This document shows, in pieces, positions 22,279 to 34,300 of a stretch of DNA of 64,000 nt. Origin of the DNA: Zizania palustris (Eukaryota; Streptophyta; Magnoliopsida; Poales; Poaceae); NCBI GenBank assembly GCA_019279435.1, contig JAAALK010000289.1, positions 46,937,164 to 47,001,163 of the forward strand. Reading direction: 5' to 3'. Made by a program: the position numbers and the translations under genes. The notes beneath the pieces were generated by a model, which saw only the letters and a program-made list of their open reading frames with translations, searched no databases and was not told the origin of the DNA. How positions within the stretch are numbered: position 1 is the first letter of the stretch; every line of letters begins with the position of its first letter.

Positions 22279-24581
22279 ATGTCTGACTGCTTTGCGATGG
22301 AGATGGACGACCTCCACCGGCGTTGGTTGCCGCCGGAGATCCTCGCGGATATTGGCTTCGCCGACGCCGCCGTCCCGGCACCCGCCGCCATCGAGGGCCT
22401 CGCGCTGCACCTCGCCGGGCTCATCGGCGGCGGCCGCAAGGTCGCACCGCGCAGCGCGTGTACGTCTCCGCCAGCCCCGTACAACAACCTGCAGCTACTC
22501 GGCCGCGTGCCGGTGAGTTGCAGTGCTTTTGCTCGGCCGGCGCTGTTGGTTTTTTAGCTTAGGTTTATTGCGTTCTTGATTTGATTGGTGTGTGCAGGTT
22601 TGCGGGCTGGAAGGGCAGGACATCATGGCGTACGGCGGCGCGCCGGTGTGCCCATACTCGCCGGTGCAGTGGCAGGTGACTCCGGTGAGCGGAAGGAAGC
22701 AACAAGCAATTCTCCTCACACCCCCTCCCAATTGCTAATTGATCATCTCACGTCGCGCCAAGACACAAAATAATTGAAGTTTTTAACTGTGGCAAATCAT
22801 CAAATATTTTGAATAATTTGTACCTTTTTCTTTACTCGTTTATAGTCATACACTTTTTTATAAATTAAATTAGTCTAAGAGGGCATTTGGATGATAGGGG
22901 CTAAACTTTAACTCTTATCACATCGGATCTTCGGATGCTAATTAGAAGAACTAAACATGATCTAATTATAAAACCCTTTGTTAATTCACGAGACGAATCT
23001 ATTAAACCTAAACCTAATTAGGTTTAATAAACTTGTTTTGTGAATTAGACTAGGGTTCCACAATTAATTTTATAATTAACTAACATTTAATTATTCTAAT
23101 TAGCACTCGAACATTCGATGTTCAATGTGATAGAGACTAAAGTTTAACCATGGAAAGCCAATTAGCTTTTAACTTCTATCATTTTAACAGAAAAAATATA
23201 ACATATTATAACATAATATTGTAGATACAATATTTATTTTTAAAATTTTATTATAATTGGAAAATTTTATTTTTTAAAAAAATCATACTACTTGAAATAT
23301 AATGGAGCAGTATAGTCCTTGATAATATTGTTTCGGAAAATTGCTTTTTCTGTTTTTTTCTGCTGTACATGGCTATGAGCCGATTCGTTCCGTTTCGTCT
23401 AGGTCGCGACCGGCTCGGTGAGCTCTGTCGGCTTCGAGCTGCACCGGACGAGGAGGCTCGGCTCTCCTCCTCCGGCGAAGCGGCGCGGCGGAGGAGGCGG
23501 CACCGGCGTGTTCTTGCCTCGCGCCGAGATGTATCAGGCCAAGGCGGCGGCGGGCAAGTCTACAGGTAGAGGTAACGCAGCCGGAGTGCCGGAGAGTGAA
23601 ATTGAATTTTTACACGTTGTAAAAATAATAATTCCACCTCCGAAAAAAATTCAACCTGATCTTCAAATTTTTCAAAAACACGACTTCATTTTTATCTCTT
23701 AACAATATTCGCTGCGCAAATTAAGATATTTTATTCTTTTAATATATATTGTTTATCTATTTTATATATCAATTCACAACACTACTTTTTTATTAATATT
23801 TTATATTTTATTGTTTTACTCTCATAAATAATTTACTAACTTTAAGTTAAAAGGTAAAGTTTTATTGAGATATAACAAGTACTCTATCTAATAATAAAAT
23901 TATTTGTGTGGAACTGTTCCATCAGATGCCTTGCAATTGCAAAAAGCTAATGTGCCTATGAATGTGAGACTGAGCTCTACTGGAATTTTTTTCGAAATAA
24001 TATTTTTTTAAAAAAATCAAATCTGTATTGTGATTTTAAAGAATTATAAAAATGGGTACGGTACTTGAAGTGCCGATCGGTGCCATTTCAGCTCTAGTCG
24101 GCACTTGAAGTACCGAGGAAGCTGACGTGGCATCAGTCGGCACTTGAACTGACGTGGCATCCAGTCGGCACTTCAAGTACCGACCGGTACATACCTCTGC
24201 AATTTTTCAAAATCACCATACAAATTTGATTTTTTTTTAAAAATATATTATTTTAAAAAAATCGCTCTACCGCCGTGTGCAATAACATACTAGAGTGTAC
24301 TGTACTTCACATAATCACACTGATAAATCTGTTGCATTTATTATATTTACGCTGCAGGTTGGAAAGCGCCCAAGGATCAGCTCGAGCAGCGCAGCCTAGA
24401 GGCGATGAAGCAGCAGCAGCGGCAATGCCACGAGCTGAGAGCGAGACGGCCGGACTCAGAGACGACGATGGTGCAGCTGCGGCGGCGGCCGCTAGCTGCT
24501 TCAGACCGACCGCGCGCGGCGAGAACGGTGGCGGCGTTAAGTTTCACGCATGATATGACGGCCCCAGGAATGCATGCATGA
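22279..24581 (+). CDS. unknown plant protein, four exons, 235 aa
   Basis: Exons 22279-22512, 22598-22684, 23403-23565 and 24358-24581 join in frame (708 nt) with GT-AG introns. The protein starts MSDCFAMEMDDLHRRWLPPE, an acidic/amphipathic N-terminus, followed by an Ala-rich helix-like part (residues 30-55). Exon 2 encodes VCGLEGQDIMAYGGAP. Exon 3 has a basic RTRRLGSPPPAKRRGGGGG stretch, possibly a nuclear localisation signal, then GTGVFLPR. Exon 4 has a Gln/Arg-rich tail (EAMKQQQRQCHELRARR). GTGVFLPR-like motifs occur in some uncharacterised plant proteins, so I treat this as one of them; no function can be assigned. The start is the first ATG of this frame after the leader. Introns 2 and 3 carry foldback elements. 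Splice choice for exon 4 rests on the phase and the polypyrimidine/CAG acceptor. Confidence 0.7.
22881..23165. mobile_element. MITE-like foldback in intron 2
   Basis: The left part GGGCTAAACTTTAACTCTTA and following bases pair with the right part (about 23110-23155), where the reverse complement reads TAAACTTTAGTCTCTATCAC. Arms extend over about 50 bp. An inner AACCTAATTAGGTTT palindrome lies near 23012-23028. Edges are approximate and the family is not assigned. Confidence 0.6.
23978..24268. mobile_element. foldback element with long inverted repeats in intron 3
   Basis: Terminal arms of about 100 bp are reverse complements: A/T-rich outer parts, then TGATTTTAAAGAATTATAAA against a similar inverted stretch, then GGTACTTGAAGTGCCGA. 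The centre repeats GTCGGCACTTGAAGTACCGA-like units and TGACGTGGCATC twice. No clear TSD was found. Confidence 0.65.
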
Positions 24582-24718
24582 TGATCTTGGTGAGACGACG
24601 ATGGCGAAGAAGGATCGATGAGGCGTTAGTAGATGAGATCGATCATCACGAGGCGAGAGAAAGGCACACAGGTTGACAGGCAGGCGGTGATCTGTAGGGG
24701 CCGGGCATTAGCAAGAGG

Positions 24719-24724
24719 AATAAA
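24719..24724 (+). terminator. poly(A) signal AATAAA
   Basis: AATAAA lies 138 bp after the stop of the four-exon gene; a fitting 3' UTR length for a plant gene. Confidence 0.5.
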
Positions 24725-25170
24725 ATGATGGCAAATGTAATTTAGCAGCAGCAAGAAACCGATTATAGAGGATATGATCTCGATTCATGTGTTGCAACAA
24801 AAATAAATTACATCGAAAAGTAAACTACGACGGGTAAATTACTATTGACAGTAGCTGCCCACAATCACCTGGAATCACTTGGTTGAAGCAATTGAAAAAC
24901 AAAAAAGGATAAAGCTAGGGATACGCAACTCATGTACTACTACTGATCGGAAAAAAATAATTCTGTAGGGGCGGCGGCTCTTTACCACAAGCAAGGACCT
25001 CCTCTCGATAGTCACACACATGGAAGAGGAAGCAGAGCGTGGCTACCGTGGGCGGCGACGGAGGTAGCCACCGCCGCCGTCGGATCTACGGCGGTCGGGA
25101 GTGTTGGATTGATGGTCGCGCCATCCCCTGCCGCCCGACCTCGCCGGTCACGCAGAATTTTTTTTCCTGA
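24725..25170. other. intergenic region between convergent genes
   Basis: Holds the 3' flanks of the plus-strand gene ending at 24581 and the minus-strand gene ending at 25171. No further gene is seen. Confidence 0.5.
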
Positions 25171-25599
25171 TCACTGAGAGAAAACAGCTACGAGAGAAAG
25201 AAGCGGGAGGAGCAGCAACGCGTAGTATCGCCCGCTCGGCGCGGTGCAGCTCCGGCGGCCGCTCCCGGCGGTGAAAAAGTAGTAGTAGTTGCCGCTCGCC
25301 GGCTGGCCTCCCTTCCCCTGACCCGACGGCGCCGAAGGCGACGACGACGAAGACCCGCCACCGGCGGCGGCGCCGCTGCCGCTTCCCTTCGGCGGCGACA
25401 GCACCGGGTTTTCCGACGACCCCGACGACGGCGGCGGCGGCGACGAGCACACAGTAGGGCACGTCCCGCACTTGCTCACGCACAACACGTTCGTGTCCGG
25501 GGGCGGCTGGCCGTCGGCCGCGACGACGGCCACCAAGAGCAGCAGCGGTACCACAGCCATCACCACCAGCAGCCAAGATTTTGCTCTCCTCGCCTTCAT
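25171..25599 (-). CDS. small secreted Pro/Ser/Gly-rich protein, probably GPI-anchored, 142 aa
   Basis: A single-exon minus-strand gene. The start MKARRAKSWLLVVMAVVPLL is chosen because it gives a clean signal peptide (basic n-region, Leu/Val core, AADG cleavage area). The mature part begins with a four-cysteine cluster, CVSKCGTCPTVC, followed at once by SPPPPSSG and a Ser/Gly/Ala-rich spacer, then NYYYFFTAG, and ends in a hydrophobic tail YYALLLLPLLSLVAVFSQ without charged residues, as in GPI-anchor signals. This plan (signal peptide, Cys cluster, Pro-rich repeat, Tyr-rich patch, hydrophobic tail) matches small cell-wall hydroxyproline-rich glycoproteins of plants. Role and partner are unknown. 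An upstream in-frame ATG at 25647 would destroy the signal peptide and is rejected. A TATA box lies at 25649-25655. Confidence 0.75.
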   Translation of the reverse strand: MKARRAKSWLLVVMAVVPLLLLVAVVAADGQPPPDTNVLCVSKCGTCPTVCSSPPPPSSGSSENPVLSPPKGSGSGAAAGGGSSSSSPSAPSGQGKGGQPASGNYYYFFTAGSGRRSCTAPSGRYYALLLLPLLSLVAVFSQ

Positions 25600-25648
25600 G
25601 ACGTTCGATGTGATCGATCGGTGCGCTGAGATCGATTCCCAAAGCACT

Positions 25649-25655
25649 TATATAA
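25649..25655 (-). promoter_or_regulatory. TATA box of the minus-strand secreted-protein gene
   Basis: TTATATA on the minus strand, about 50 bp upstream of the ATG at 25599; this gives a short leader. Confidence 0.5.
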
Positions 25656-25659
25656 TCGA

Positions 25660-27960
25660 AGCAGGAAGCAGGATGCAGCTGTCGATCGAAGCAACCAAAG
25701 TGCAAAACGATGTGCCAGTCTTGAAGCACAAGCTGAAACGGAATATGAGCTAAGCTACACACACCCACTCAACAAAGGCTGGTTGTAAAGGAGAGGGAAT
25801 ATATGCCCCTTATCAGAACCAAGCTGAATTTCTTGTTAGAGGAGATTCGATAACATTTTTTATATGTAATTTTAAAAGCTAGTGGTGTTATAATCATAAA
25901 CTTCGATGGGTTTAGGTGTTTGTTTGATAGAGCCCTGATTCTGAAATTTATATTAAAGTAGGAGTAAAACACTTAAACTAACTAGACTCTACTGCACTCT
26001 ACCACTCCAATTTATTTTTTGAAGTGTTTTTAATGGAATTTACTCTTCACAAAAAATATTTGACTTGACTATAGCTTTAGGACAAAGAAGTTGAAACTAA
26101 ACCGTATCAAATGCAACCTAAATGACTTCTATTCTTAAGTTAACCATGTAACTCGATTAAACTAAAGCCGGTTAAAAAATATACTTTAGATTAAATAAGA
26201 GAGCTTTAGTTTGATGCGTTAAGTTAAGAGATGCATGGCTGCACGCGTACGCTGGCGTGTTGCTCGATCTGCGGCGAGTGCAAGTCAGGGAAAGGATCGT
26301 ATCCATCACATGCTCGTGCGTGTGGTGATCAGGTGTTTATTGGTAGGTTTTTATTGTTATTAGTTCAATATAAGGTTTAAGGTTTATGATTTGATTAAAA
26401 AAATCAAACTGTTAGATGATTATGGTTCATTGGCGAGACAAATAACATAAACCGAAATAATTGGTTCACGGATTCGTGTTCCTAATTCTGAAAAGGGTTG
26501 TTTTCAGTATATAACTGAACAAACTATATTTCAGATCGACATTAAATAATAGGTATATATTAAATGTATATAAATTATTCAATATTTTAAATTAATATAA
26601 AATCATAATGATAATAAACATATTAAAATATACCATACACTAAGAGCTGGTTTGGGAGCCCATAATCCCGGCCCATTCCCTGGGGATGGGCCGGGATTTT
26701 GAACTAGGGAACACGAACCCCTGGATCTGCAGCTGTTTTCAATAATCATATACATATAGTCTTTGAGTTGGAAAAAACAAGAAATTTCCTCGAGAGAAAA
26801 CTAGGGCTAGCACGTGATGGATAGCGTGGACGTTTCGATCTAGCGATGACACGAGAGTATGGTTGGGAAATGGAGTCCGGACGGATGATTGATCAAGATC
26901 ATCCTTCCCCTCCATGCTACGCTATTGTGTATTTTTGTCTATTCTTTATTGAATAAAGCTCAGAAGAAGATCGATAGGTTGTAAAAAAATTGAACCGAAT
27001 TGAACCAAACTTTAAATATATTTATTTTTAAGTAGGTTTTTACTGCGAGTAGATTCGTTTCTTGGTTTTAGATTAATTTTGTTGCAAAGGAGTTTAGAAT
27101 TTATAATATTCTTGATAAGTTGCTTGGCATATTAAAGCATTGTATAATTTTAATTTTATCCGAAGCTTTTTTTAGCTTCTAGCAACTTGAGAGTTGAGAT
27201 TCTTAGTGAGAATTAAAGAAGCTAGAGTTTCCTAGTTCTTCTCGATTCTAGTTTATTTATAGATTCCGTGACTACTAATTCCTATAATTTGGATCTAGAA
27301 TTTAGACAGTTTATTTTAGCTCTAGATTCTACAAATAATTGCAACATGCTCCTAAACTTACAAAATAATCATTTTTAAAAAGTAGTCATAATATATTCAA
27401 TTAAAATTGAAAAATCAAACCAAATTATTTTAGGTTTTTTACTATTTAAGAATAAAATTTGGTTTTTGTTTCCTAAAAACCGAATTTGTTAGGAGAAAAA
27501 CAAATTGAAAATCCGATTGTCCACCCCTCTATAAGAATCTGAGAGATGAAAGACTTTATTTTATAAATTCTTAGGCATATTAGTACTACAAAAATGACTC
27601 ATTTGCTTGTTGTTAATTATGTTTGTTCTAATTTTTAAGAAAACTGGTCTAAGAGTGTGAATTAGTTAGTATTATAAGATTTAAAAGTTCCACAAACATT
27701 TAGAAAAAAAACTCTCTCGTTTCATAGAATTCTTCTCTTGGTGCAGGAGCAAGTTTGAAATCTTCAAGGCAAAACGAACAATGAACGGATCAACGAGCCA
27801 ACAGCCGGGAAAGCGCACGGTGGACCCGGTCCAGCCACCCCGCGCGCCGCGGCTCGCGTGGGCTCAGATATCCTGTGGCCCAAAGAACCGACACGGCTTA
27901 CCTCGCGCTCCCTACACCCAGTCCAATACACCCAGCCAATCCTGCCCGTCCGCTCCCTCA
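25660..27960. other. long intergenic region upstream of EXO70A
   Basis: About 2.3 kb, mostly AT-rich. A palindrome CCCGGCCCATTCCCTGGGGA followed by its inverse lies at 26667-26696 and resembles a MITE end, but the second end was not found. No ORF has coding character. The last 200 bp (27780-27960) become GC-rich toward the EXO70A leader. Confidence 0.5.
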
Positions 27961-27969
27961 AATCAGTAG

Positions 27970-28015
27970 GCCCCCTCCTCCTCCTCCTCCTCCTCTCTCT
28001 CTCTCTCTCTCATAC
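27970..28015 (+). repeat. CTC/CT microsatellite in the EXO70A leader
   Basis: Runs of CTC triplets then CT dinucleotides about 310-355 bp before the ATG at 28326. Such Y-patch/CT tracts are common in grass promoters and 5' leaders. Confidence 0.75.
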
Positions 28016-28325
28016 GGCGGCGCGAACGCGAGCGCGAGCGGGGAACGTGAACCTTCGCCGGCCACCGCGACCCGTCGCCGTGGCACCGCACTGCTCCATC
28101 CTTACGCCTGCATAACGTTCTAGAAGGGTCTCCCCGATCTCGCGTCCTTCCCTGGAGGCTGGAGCAAGCGACGCGACCCACCCATATCCCCCGCCGGGCG
28201 CCGCTTCGTTCCTCGTTGCAGCATTCTCTCGCGCCGTCGGTTGTCCGGTGTAGCGTGATCGGTTGATTCGATCAGAGGGAGGATTTGTGGGAAGGTGGTC
28301 GTCGAGGAGGAAGAGGAGGGGGAGG

Positions 28326-31300
28326 ATGGGGGTGGCGAACCTGCCGCAGACGATGGAGGCGCTGGCGCGGCGGGCGAGCACGCTGCGCGACTCGCTGCAG
28401 AGGAGCCAGGGGAACACGGAGACCATGGTGGACATCCTCGGATCCTTCGACCACCGCCTCTCCGCACTCGAGGCCGCCATGCGCCCCACCCAGGTGCCCG
28501 GCCATCTTCCCCCATTCCCGTTCGCTTTTGCTCGTCGCGATAACCGTGGGAGGTGAGCGGCGCCTGGTTGTTTCGATGCTTCTTCAGGTGAAGACGCACG
28601 CGATCCGGATGGCGCACGAGAACATCGACAAGACGATCAAGGCCGCCGACGCCATCCTATCCCAGTTCGACCTTGCCCGCCGGGTGCGTGCACTCATCCC
28701 GTTTCGGAATTACTCCAACGATAAAAGAACACAACACAAAAATAGACTCAATTAGATAATGAGTTTTATTTGTTTATGTTGGGTATTGAGGTCGCTAATG
28801 TGCGTCAGGTGCCTGCGAGGTGGTCCCTAGATTTATGATCCCCAGTGAAACTCAGCTACTATTGGTTGACAATGATGATCTTACATTCAAACTTTTTGAC
28901 TGTTCATATTAGTGCAGTTCAAAAGTACATTTCGTTTTCTTTTTTGTTTTGTCTAAGCATCAGCATTTTTCAACTGGCTGCAATATTTAATTTCTGTAGC
29001 ACTGTAATATAGTTAATTTCTGTAGCACTGTAATATAGTTAATTTCTGTAGCACTGTTGAATCATACGCTGTGGGTTGAATTGTACAAATTTCTTGTGAA
29101 GGTGCTCCTATTTTTAGATCGGTTTGCACTGTTAAATTGGAATTTAATTGAATTTTCTTTATTGTTTAGTTGTTTGTTGAGTTCCATGTATGCTCGGTTT
29201 TGAAACAAGATTTTGTTTGTTCACTATATTTGTGTACATGCTTTCTTTCTTGAGCTTTAGGCTGAAGCTACAATACTGAGGGGCCCCCATGAAGATCTGG
29301 AGGGCTACCTTGAAGCCGTGGATCTGCTGAAAGGCATTGTTCGCTTCTTTTCCTCGAGCAAGAACTTTAAGAGCAGTGAAGGGCTTCTGAATCATGTCAA
29401 CAATTTGTTATCCAAGTCTGCTCTGAAGATTGAGGAGGAATTCAAGCAGCTGATGAGTACATACAGGTAGAATTTACATTCCTGAACCCTAATCATGTTC
29501 ATTACTTTTTTCTATTCCTAGACCTCTCCCCATGGTAATTTATCTGCTATTGTAGTAATTCTTAAAATCTGTATCACTGTTCCTGTTCTTTCAGCAAACC
29601 TATTGAACCTGACCGACTATTTGATTGCCTTCCAAAGCCTCCACGGGCACCAACAGCTGACCATGAAGCAGATGGAGGACATTCTACTCATTCTGAAAAT
29701 CCATCCAAAGGCTTGGAGACTGCTATATGCAGGACTCCAACACTGATTCCCCCAAGAATATTACCACTTCTGCATGATATAGCTCAACAACTTGTTCAGG
29801 CTGGAAATCAGCAGTCATGCTATAGAATCTACAGGTTGGCTTAACATCTATTATTGTGATTATTGCTAGGCAAGTCATAATATTCATATTCATTTATAGC
29901 CCATCCTGTCATTTGTGGAATGCTTTGCCATATGGACGTCTTTTCCTTTCCTTTCCACTTTCAATTTGGCATCTGCACTGGTTTGTAACACCATAATTTA
30001 CAGCAACTTCAAATTTGTTCTCTTTGTTCAGAGATTCTCGTGGTTCAGCTTTAGAAGTGAGCCTACGGAAACTGGGTGTAGAAAAGCTTAGTAAGGATGA
30101 TGTTCAAAGAATGCAATGGGAAGCCTTAGAGGCTAAAATTGGAAATTGGACCCAGTTTATGAGAATTGCGGTGAGGATCTTTCTGAAAAGTTGCTGGTGT
30201 ATGTTTCCAGACATCAAACTAACAGACTTAGCTTCCATCAGGTCAAACTATTACTTGCAGGAGAACGGAGAATTTGTGACCAGGTTTTTGATGGTATTAA
30301 TTTCAACAAGGATCAATGTTTTGCTGAACTGACAGGAAGTAGTGTCATGACACTTCTCAGTTTTGGAGATGCTGTTGCTAAAAGTAAAAGGTCTCCTGAA
30401 AAGCTATTTGTACTGCTAGACATGTATGAAGTAATGCATGAACTCCAGTCTGAGGTATGCTGGAAATAATTTATACAGAACTGCAAGAGAAAGTTTGCAT
30501 ACATAATTGTGTCACTATATTTTGTACAGTCGTGTAGTTGTTATTTGCCATATGGAAGTTGCATTCTCATGTTTGTAGTGCTAGTTTTTGTAATTGTTGA
30601 TATTGTCATTGCACCATTGATTTTAATTATTAAGTTTTTTAGAACTACAATAAAATCTATTTTATTATATTTTTACTTTTGTAGTTTTGTTTGAACCTTA
30701 TTGTCAGGTTGAAGTAATTTTTGAAGGCAGGTTTTGCTCTGAGATGCGGGAGGCTGCATTAGGCTTAGCTAGGCGATTGGCACTGACAGCCCAAGAGACA
30801 TTTGCTGATTTTGAGGAGGCAGTTGAAAAGGATAGTTCAAAAACCATCGTCCAGGATGGGACTGTCCATCCTTTGACCAGCTATGTTATTAATTATGTCA
30901 AATTCCTATTTGAGTAAGTATAAACATTAATCTATTATATTCCTGGTGAGGATTTGTGTGACTTGGGTGTTAACTAATGTAGTAACTGGTTACATCCATA
31001 ATTAGTGTTAACTCATATCTCTGAGGAGTGAGGATGTATAATCAGATAAATTTTGAATGCATATTTTCCTTTGGGTGTTATCTTTCCTGTCTAGTAGTTT
31101 ATCCAGGGATTTGTTCTTAATTCACACTTTTCTTCCACCTCCAAACACAGATTAAACATACTCATACTTTTACACACTTGATGACTGATACCAATAAATA
31201 ATTAAATACTGAGACCGATCCTGAACTTTGAGAAACCTTTGGGGTCCATTCTTTCAATATGTTCCTGAATTTTAGTTCTTTAACCAATGCTTAGTTTGTT

Positions 31301-34300
31301 GATTATCTTTTGAAATCATTCTGTGTACAACAAGCTAACAAATATTTGTGTTTGACTTGAACAGTTATCAGTCGACACTGAAGATACTATTTCAGGAGTT
31401 TGAAACTGGCAGTGATACTGAATCTCAACTTGCAGTTGTTACAATGAAGATAATGCAAGCCCTTCAGAACAACTTAGATGGGAAATCTAAGCAGTATAAG
31501 GATCCTGCATTGACTTACATATTTCTTATGAACAACATTCACTATATGGTTAGGTCTGTCCGCAGGTATGTAAGTTTAATGCTTCAGATCTGAATCCGTT
31601 GTTGTCCTGGCAGTGTGCGTGTTAAATACTCCCTCTGTTCTTCATATTTAGATAACTTTTTAGTCTATTGCACCAGGATTGAGGCATTTTCTAAAATGGC
31701 CACTGTACCCCAGTTAATTTCAAGTCCTTTTATGCTGGGTAAAGATTTTTGAGTTTAATGCAGTGTGCTGTCAGGTTTCTTCTTAGTGTATCAATATATG
31801 TGATACAACACGCACCGTGAATACTTGGACATCTTTAGTAGGAGCTGGTAGGAACAGGAGTAGGAACTAAATAATTTCCTTCTGTTTGATTTATTCCATG
31901 ATCTAACGAAGATATTTATACTCCTAATAATAATCTAATCTACTATATTCATCTCCATCTTTAAAACATAAATAATTCTAACTAATCTTATCTTAATCTA
32001 ACTAATTCCATCTTATCTATAACTAATAGTTGCACATAACAATCTCTCCCTCCTTCGAAAAAACACCTCGTGTCACGGGTCGGACTCTCAACGGAATTGG
32101 AAGGTACTAATCTCCTCAAATTATATTTGAAAGAAGTAGTGGGTCGAGGCCCTGGACCTCGTCGGTGCGGCGGAGCCGTAACGACCGACGCACCAACGAG
32201 GCAGGAATTACAGAGAAGGCGAAAGCCTGAACTGAAAATACTCGACGACTCCCTCTAGGCATCGGTCCTGTTTATATAGACACATGACCGATCTAATCTA
32301 ATACAAACTCTAACAAACGTCAATAACAAACTCCAACCAGACTCCTACTTGGACTCTTTTACTAACCTGCACTTTAACTAATCCCGCAGCTACAGTACCG
32401 GTGGTACTGTTCACGTGAACAGTACCACGCAGTACTATTCATAGGCTGGGCTTGGTCTATCTGTTGGCTGCAGGACCCATGCCAGCCTCCTCCCTGGCGC
32501 ATGACATCTCTCCCTCCCTGAAAAAATTCAGCTTGTCCTCGAGCTGAACGATAAGATGAAGGTGCCTGAATTTGTCTGCATCCCTTCTGCTTGCATCTGC
32601 TACTGCCAGACCCCTCTCTTGCTAAACTTCTCTTATGGAACATTGTGTGGATCTTTAGCGAATGATCGAACCAGAGTATGCGGTGGCCATGGTGAATGAA
32701 CTCCATGGTGTGTTTGCTGAAACCCCATAGAACAGGACCCAACGACTCGAGCCATTGTACACCTAGGACCATATCACACGAGCCCAAAGCAAACCCGTAT
32801 AAATCTGCGATGAATAACTGGCCACCGATCTTGAAGCGCAGGTCCCTACAACACCCTGGACTAGGTAGCCGATCACCATTGGCCACTGTAACACTGAGGC
32901 CTTCCTGGTTTTGTATTGCAAGCTCGGCACGCGCCGCTGCCTTGACATCGATGACGTTGTGCGTGGATACTGAATCAAGCAGTGTTGTGAGTCGGGTACC
33001 ATTCACATCCACTCGTAACTGCATTGTTTTCCCTGATCGTGACTGGATTCCAGTCAAGGCATGGATGGAAATATTAGGATTTGGGGCTGCTACTGCTTGG
33101 TACTGATCTTCTTCGTCGAAGATAACCATGATGTTGAAAAGTTGCTTGCATACCTGCTTGTGCCCCTGTGTAAACAGATTGTCGCAGTGAAAACATTGGC
33201 CATTTTTGCGACGTTCTGAGATCTCTGTGAAGGATAGCCTCTTTGTTGGATCAGCCTTATTGACAAATGTTGATGAGGTCGCCCCCCATTGTGCCCTGGG
33301 CAGTAGAGGAGGCGGCCTGTTTAGCAGGGGCTGACTCGTTGCTTTGGATGGCACCAATGGCAAGGCGGTTTGTTGCTGCTCCCGCTGTTCGTATGCCTGT
33401 GCATACATCACTGCATCGTCCAATGTGGCTGGGCGTTGTAAGGCGACGTTTGTGCGAAGCGGAGCCCCCAAGCCCATAGTAAAGAGTTGTACTTGTTGCG
33501 CCTCTATGATGCTAGGGTCCCGGCAAGATAGCGCCATGAACTTGTTGCAATAATCATCCAGTGAGCCCTCGCGACGGAAGAGAGCAAGTGCCCCAATTGG
33601 ACTATCTGTTAATGGTGGCCCGAAGCGAGTGTTTACTAGTTGGACGAATCGGGTCTATGTTGGGGGCCGCCATTCAATTCCAAACGATGGTACCATAGTT
33701 GCGCGTCATCCAGAAGGTGGAAGGCGGCATAAGAAACTCTCTTATGATCCGGCGTGCGACGAACGCGGAAGTAGCGCTCGCATCTGTTGAGCCACAGTAG
33801 TGGATCCCCTGCTCCATCGAACTTTGGAAATTCCAATTTGTGTGTTGTTGGCAGGAAATCTCCGCCGTCGTCGCCATCTTCTGCTCCTACACGCCCTTGA
33901 TTTAGTGATGCCCGATTTTGTCCTAGGTCCTGCGCCAGCCGGTTCTGCCCCAGATCCTGAGCCGGCCGGTTCAGGGCTTGCTGATCTAGAATATGTTTCT
34001 CCATACGTGTCAGCACGAGGTTAAGGGCTACCTGCTGCTGCCCTTGATCTCGCACCGTGTCCTCCAGAGCGTTGAGGGCATCGGGTATGGGTTGAAGAGG
34101 CCTGACAATATCTTCAATTGCCTTGAGTCGTTGAACGACGTCGACAAGGGTTACCCCCTCATCCGAACCAGATCCGACCCTAGAGGCTAAACTCATGTGG
34201 GCGGCCAACCTGGGACTGATACCAAGTTGTCACGGGTCGGACACCGGTTTTGTCCTAGGTCCTACGCCAGCCGGTTCTGCCCCAGATCCTGAGCCGGCCG

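Noticed and set aside
22112..22516. 134-aa Ser/Pro-rich frame overlapping exon 1 of the four-exon gene
   Set aside because: Starts in the leader in a different frame and does not join later exons.
24275..24553. Ala-rich alternative frame across exon 4
   Set aside because: The splice phase from exon 3 (one leftover base) selects the Gln/Arg-rich frame instead.
26643..26760. MITE in the EXO70A upstream region
   Set aside because: Only one palindromic end (around 26667-26696) is visible; no second end or TSD, so not listed as an element.
27781..28325. Overlapping ORFs in the EXO70A upstream region
   Set aside because: GC-rich leader with CT repeats; the frames have no domain and the EXO70 start at 28326 explains the locus.
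30146..30260. Read-through of the 71-bp EXO70A intron 5
   Set aside because: A frame passes through the intron, but GT-AG splicing restores the conserved FMRIAVKLLLAGERR junction.
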